From NCBI RefSeq assembly GCF_020510425.1, contig NZ_JAHBAH010000001.1, positions 3,453,001-3,517,000 of the forward strand: DNA of 64,000 nucleotides. The letters run 5' to 3'. Below the pieces are notes generated by a model, which ran no database searches, was not told the DNA's origin, and saw nothing but the letters and a program-made list of their open reading frames with translations. Of the stretch, positions 62,075 through 64,000 are shown in pieces (positions within the stretch are counted from its first letter, which is position 1; each line of letters opens with the position of its first letter). The position numbers were made by a program, and so were the translations under genes. Source of the stretch: Quatrionicoccus australiensis. Its GTDB lineage: Bacteria > Pseudomonadota > Gammaproteobacteria > Burkholderiales > Rhodocyclaceae.

Positions 62075-63685
62075 ATGAGTATTGCGCTGCGGATTGTCGT
62101 ACTGATCGGCTTGTCCATTGCCGGGTTGATTGGCCTGGGTGGATTCAGCCTTTATCAGATGGCGACCATCAACAAGGGGGTGCGTGAAACCAATGAGGTG
62201 AGTTTGCCCAGTATCCGCACGCTGGAGACCGCCCAGGTCGCCTTTCTGCGTGCCCGTCCGCGCTTGCTCAGCATTCTGATCAACACCGAGCCGGAAAAGC
62301 GGGCGGACGACGAGAAGCAGTTCCGCGAGCGCATGGCCGAGATGAACGGCGCCTTGAACGATTATGAAAAACTGATTTCCGACGACAAGGATCGCGAACT
62401 GCTGGCTACGGACAAACGTACGGCTGAGGCCTACGCCGGCTTTGCCGAAAAGTTCCTCGCTGTCGCCCGCCAGGGCAAGCGCGAGGAGGCGATGCAAATT
62501 TCCGCCAGCGCGGCCGATACGGTTAACGGCTTGTCCAAGGCCCTGGTCGAACACGGCAAATACAATCATGACGCGGCCGCACAGGAAGCCGTGGCGGCCT
62601 ATCATATCCACGAGCGTGCCACCACGCTGGTGATCACGGCCGTGATCCTGATCGGCCTGCTGGTCGCCGCCATCGGTTTCATCATTTATCGCCATGTGGC
62701 CGGCGGTCTGGGCGAAATGGTCGGCATGTTTGCGCGTATCGAGAGCACGCTTGATTTCACGACCCGCCTTTCCGTCAAGGGCAATGACGAACTGACCCGC
62801 GTTTCGGTGGCCTTCAACGGCCTGCTCGAGCGCCTGCAGCAGAGCTTCCGCCAGATCACCAGCCGCGCCGAGTCGGTCAACAATGCCGCCCAGCGGGTTT
62901 CCACGGCGGCACATGAAATGTCGGTGGCGTCGCAATACCAGAGTGAAGCGGCCTCGAGTATGGCGGCGGCGGTCGAGGAAATGACGGTGAGCGTCAATCA
63001 CGTCGCCGACCGTGCCGAGGACACCCGCCGTCTGGCCAACAACGCCGGTACGGTGGCCCAGCGCGGCGAGGGGATCATCGGCGCCACCGTGCAGTCGATC
63101 AACGGCATTGCCCAGACGGTACAGGGCGCTTCCGGCGAGCTGAGCAACCTGGAACGGCAAAGCGAGAAAATTTCCAACATCGTTTCGGTGATCAAGGAAA
63201 TTGCCGACCAGACCAACCTGCTGGCGCTCAACGCGGCGATCGAGGCGGCGCGTGCCGGCGAACAGGGGCGCGGCTTCGCCGTGGTCGCCGACGAGGTGCG
63301 CAAGCTGGCCGAACGCACCGGCAAATCCACCCAGGAAATCGCCGCCACCATCCAGCAGATGGTGGCCGGCTCGCAAGCCGCCGTGCAAAGCATCCAGAGT
63401 GTTGCGGGCGCGGTTACCGCCGGTGTTGCTTACGCCGAGCAGGCGAGCGGCGCGATGCAGGAAATCGGCAGCGGTTCGGCCGATACGGTCGGCATGGTCA
63501 GCGACATCACCAGTTCGATCCGCGAGCAGGGCGTGGCGAGTACCGAGATCGCCCAGCAGGTCGAAAAGATCGCCCAGATGACCGAAGAAAACAGCGCCGC
63601 CGCGCTGTCGACATCGAACACCTCGGAAGAGTTGGTCAAGCTGGCGCAGGAAATGCACCAGATCGTCGCCCAGTACCGCGTCTAA
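62075..63685 (+). CDS. Methyl-accepting chemotaxis protein
   Basis: 536 residues. It has a first membrane helix (about 5-28), a four-helix-bundle periplasmic sensor (about 30-190, [35 protein letters not shown] 4HB_MCP pattern), a second helix (about 195-215), HAMP and the signalling domain with [52 protein letters not shown]. The start at 62075 has GAGG ahead; Met codons at 62063 and 62045 are also in frame. It is of the same type as the chemoreceptor at 33825 but differs in the sensor. Confidence 0.92.
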   Translation: MSIALRIVVLIGLSIAGLIGLGGFSLYQMATINKGVRETNEVSLPSIRTLETAQVAFLRARPRLLSILINTEPEKRADDEKQFRERMAEMNGALNDYEKLISDDKDRELLATDKRTAEAYAGFAEKFLAVARQGKREEAMQISASAADTVNGLSKALVEHGKYNHDAAAQEAVAAYHIHERATTLVITAVILIGLLVAAIGFIIYRHVAGGLGEMVGMFARIESTLDFTTRLSVKGNDELTRVSVAFNGLLERLQQSFRQITSRAESVNNAAQRVSTAAHEMSVASQYQSEAASSMAAAVEEMTVSVNHVADRAEDTRRLANNAGTVAQRGEGIIGATVQSINGIAQTVQGASGELSNLERQSEKISNIVSVIKEIADQTNLLALNAAIEAARAGEQGRGFAVVADEVRKLAERTGKSTQEIAATIQQMVAGSQAAVQSIQSVAGAVTAGVAYAEQASGAMQEIGSGSADTVGMVSDITSSIREQGVASTEIAQQVEKIAQMTEENSAAALSTSNTSEELVKLAQEMHQIVAQYRV

Positions 63686-63701
63686 ACGTTTCAGATAACG
63701 C

Positions 63702-63737
63702 GCCGGCCGGCTCCCGCAATGCGGGGCCGGCCTTTTT
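63702..63737 (+). terminator. Intrinsic terminator after the chemoreceptor
   Basis: The stem GCCGGC-CGGCTCCCGC / GCGGGGCCGGC is followed by CTTTTTC. It lies 17 bases past the stop. Confidence 0.8.
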
Positions 63738-63799
63738 CATGCGTTGCTCAGGGTGAAATCCAGCGCTTTTGCGGCGTCGACCGTTACGGTTGTGCTGAC

Positions 63800-64000
63800 T
63801 CAGGTCGGCGTCGCCGGTGCATCGATCAGGAGCACCTGTGCCAGGAACTGCTCGATCGGCAGCGGCCGCGAGTAGAGGTAGCCCTGGCCGTAGGTGCAAC
63901 CCAGGCTGCGCAGCAGGTCGCGCTGTTCGGCGGTTTCGATGCCTTCGGCGACGACGCTGAGCCGCAGGGCGTCGGCCATCATGATGACGGCCTCGATCAT
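63800..64000 (-). CDS. EAL-domain protein, C-terminal end (5' part outside window)
   Basis: Partial gene entering from the right edge. The visible 66 residues are the end of an EAL domain: VVAEGIETAEQRDLLRSLGCTYGQGYLYSRPLP. The VxAEGVE(T) and GxGYLxSRP pieces are typical of c-di-GMP phosphodiesterases. Whether catalysis is intact, or a GGDEF or sensor domain precedes it, cannot be seen. Confidence 0.9.
   Translation of the reverse strand: MIEAVIMMADALRLSVVAEGIETAEQRDLLRSLGCTYGQGYLYSRPLPIEQFLAQVLLIDAPATPT

Overview
The window is a GC-rich chromosomal segment of a betaproteobacterium. It is most likely a member of the Rhodocyclales (Dechloromonas/Azonexus-like). This rests on my memory of gene order (hisS-yfgM-bamB-der-hfq-hflX-hflK-hflC-DUF2065-hisZ-purA, then rnr-rlmB), on the hisZ-dependent histidine pathway, and on the chemoreceptors, hemerythrin and NhaD content. 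No similarity search was possible.

Layout. 1-10047: housekeeping genes, all on +, tightly packed: the 3' part of hisS, yfgM, bamB, der, hfq, hflX, hflK, hflC, a small membrane protein, hisZ and purA. 10150-23544: a minus-strand block with a complete type II secretion operon (gspC-D-E-F-G-H-I-J-K-L-M-N), followed by a Tat-exported PhoX-type phosphatase and a small secreted protein. Candidate Pho boxes lie before both gspC and phoX. 23793-24158: two identical tRNA-Leu(CAG) genes. 24199-29046: rnr, an HDOD gene, a hemerythrin and rlmB. 29065-43111: transporters (RarD, EamA, NhaD, TauE), penicillin-binding protein 1C, a chemoreceptor, a cytosolic trypsin-like protease, an FAD oxidoreductase and two LysR regulators. 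43363-45177: a cobalamin riboswitch with an intrinsic terminator, controlling a 49-residue peptide and a radical SAM/SPASM enzyme. 45324-46219: a truncated dinD-like gene between two ~110-bp direct repeats. 46193-51337: a histidine phosphatase, a phytase-like esterase, a nitroreductase, a monooxygenase and an MFS carrier. About 51500-53670: an AT-richer set of integron gene cassettes with two clear attC sites and no integrase. 53803-64000: a methyltransferase, DUF1415, a CorA-like protein, a rhodanese/GST operon, a response regulator, a DUF302 protein, a lipoprotein, a second chemoreceptor and the end of an EAL-domain gene.

Signals beyond ordinary genes. (1) The riboswitch-controlled peptide and radical SAM pair looks like a ribosomally made, post-translationally modified peptide (RiPP) system induced when cobalamin is scarce. 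(2) The palindrome CGGTCGACCG occurs ten times exactly in 64 kb, where about 0.2 are expected by chance. It usually lies beside a short A/T tract, and three loci carry two copies 31-32 bp apart. (3) The integron cassettes encode a HEPN-type protein, a four-helix membrane protein and a 71-residue protein built from three STSDLCL repeats. (4) The secretion operon and phoX appear to be one phosphate-responsive unit.
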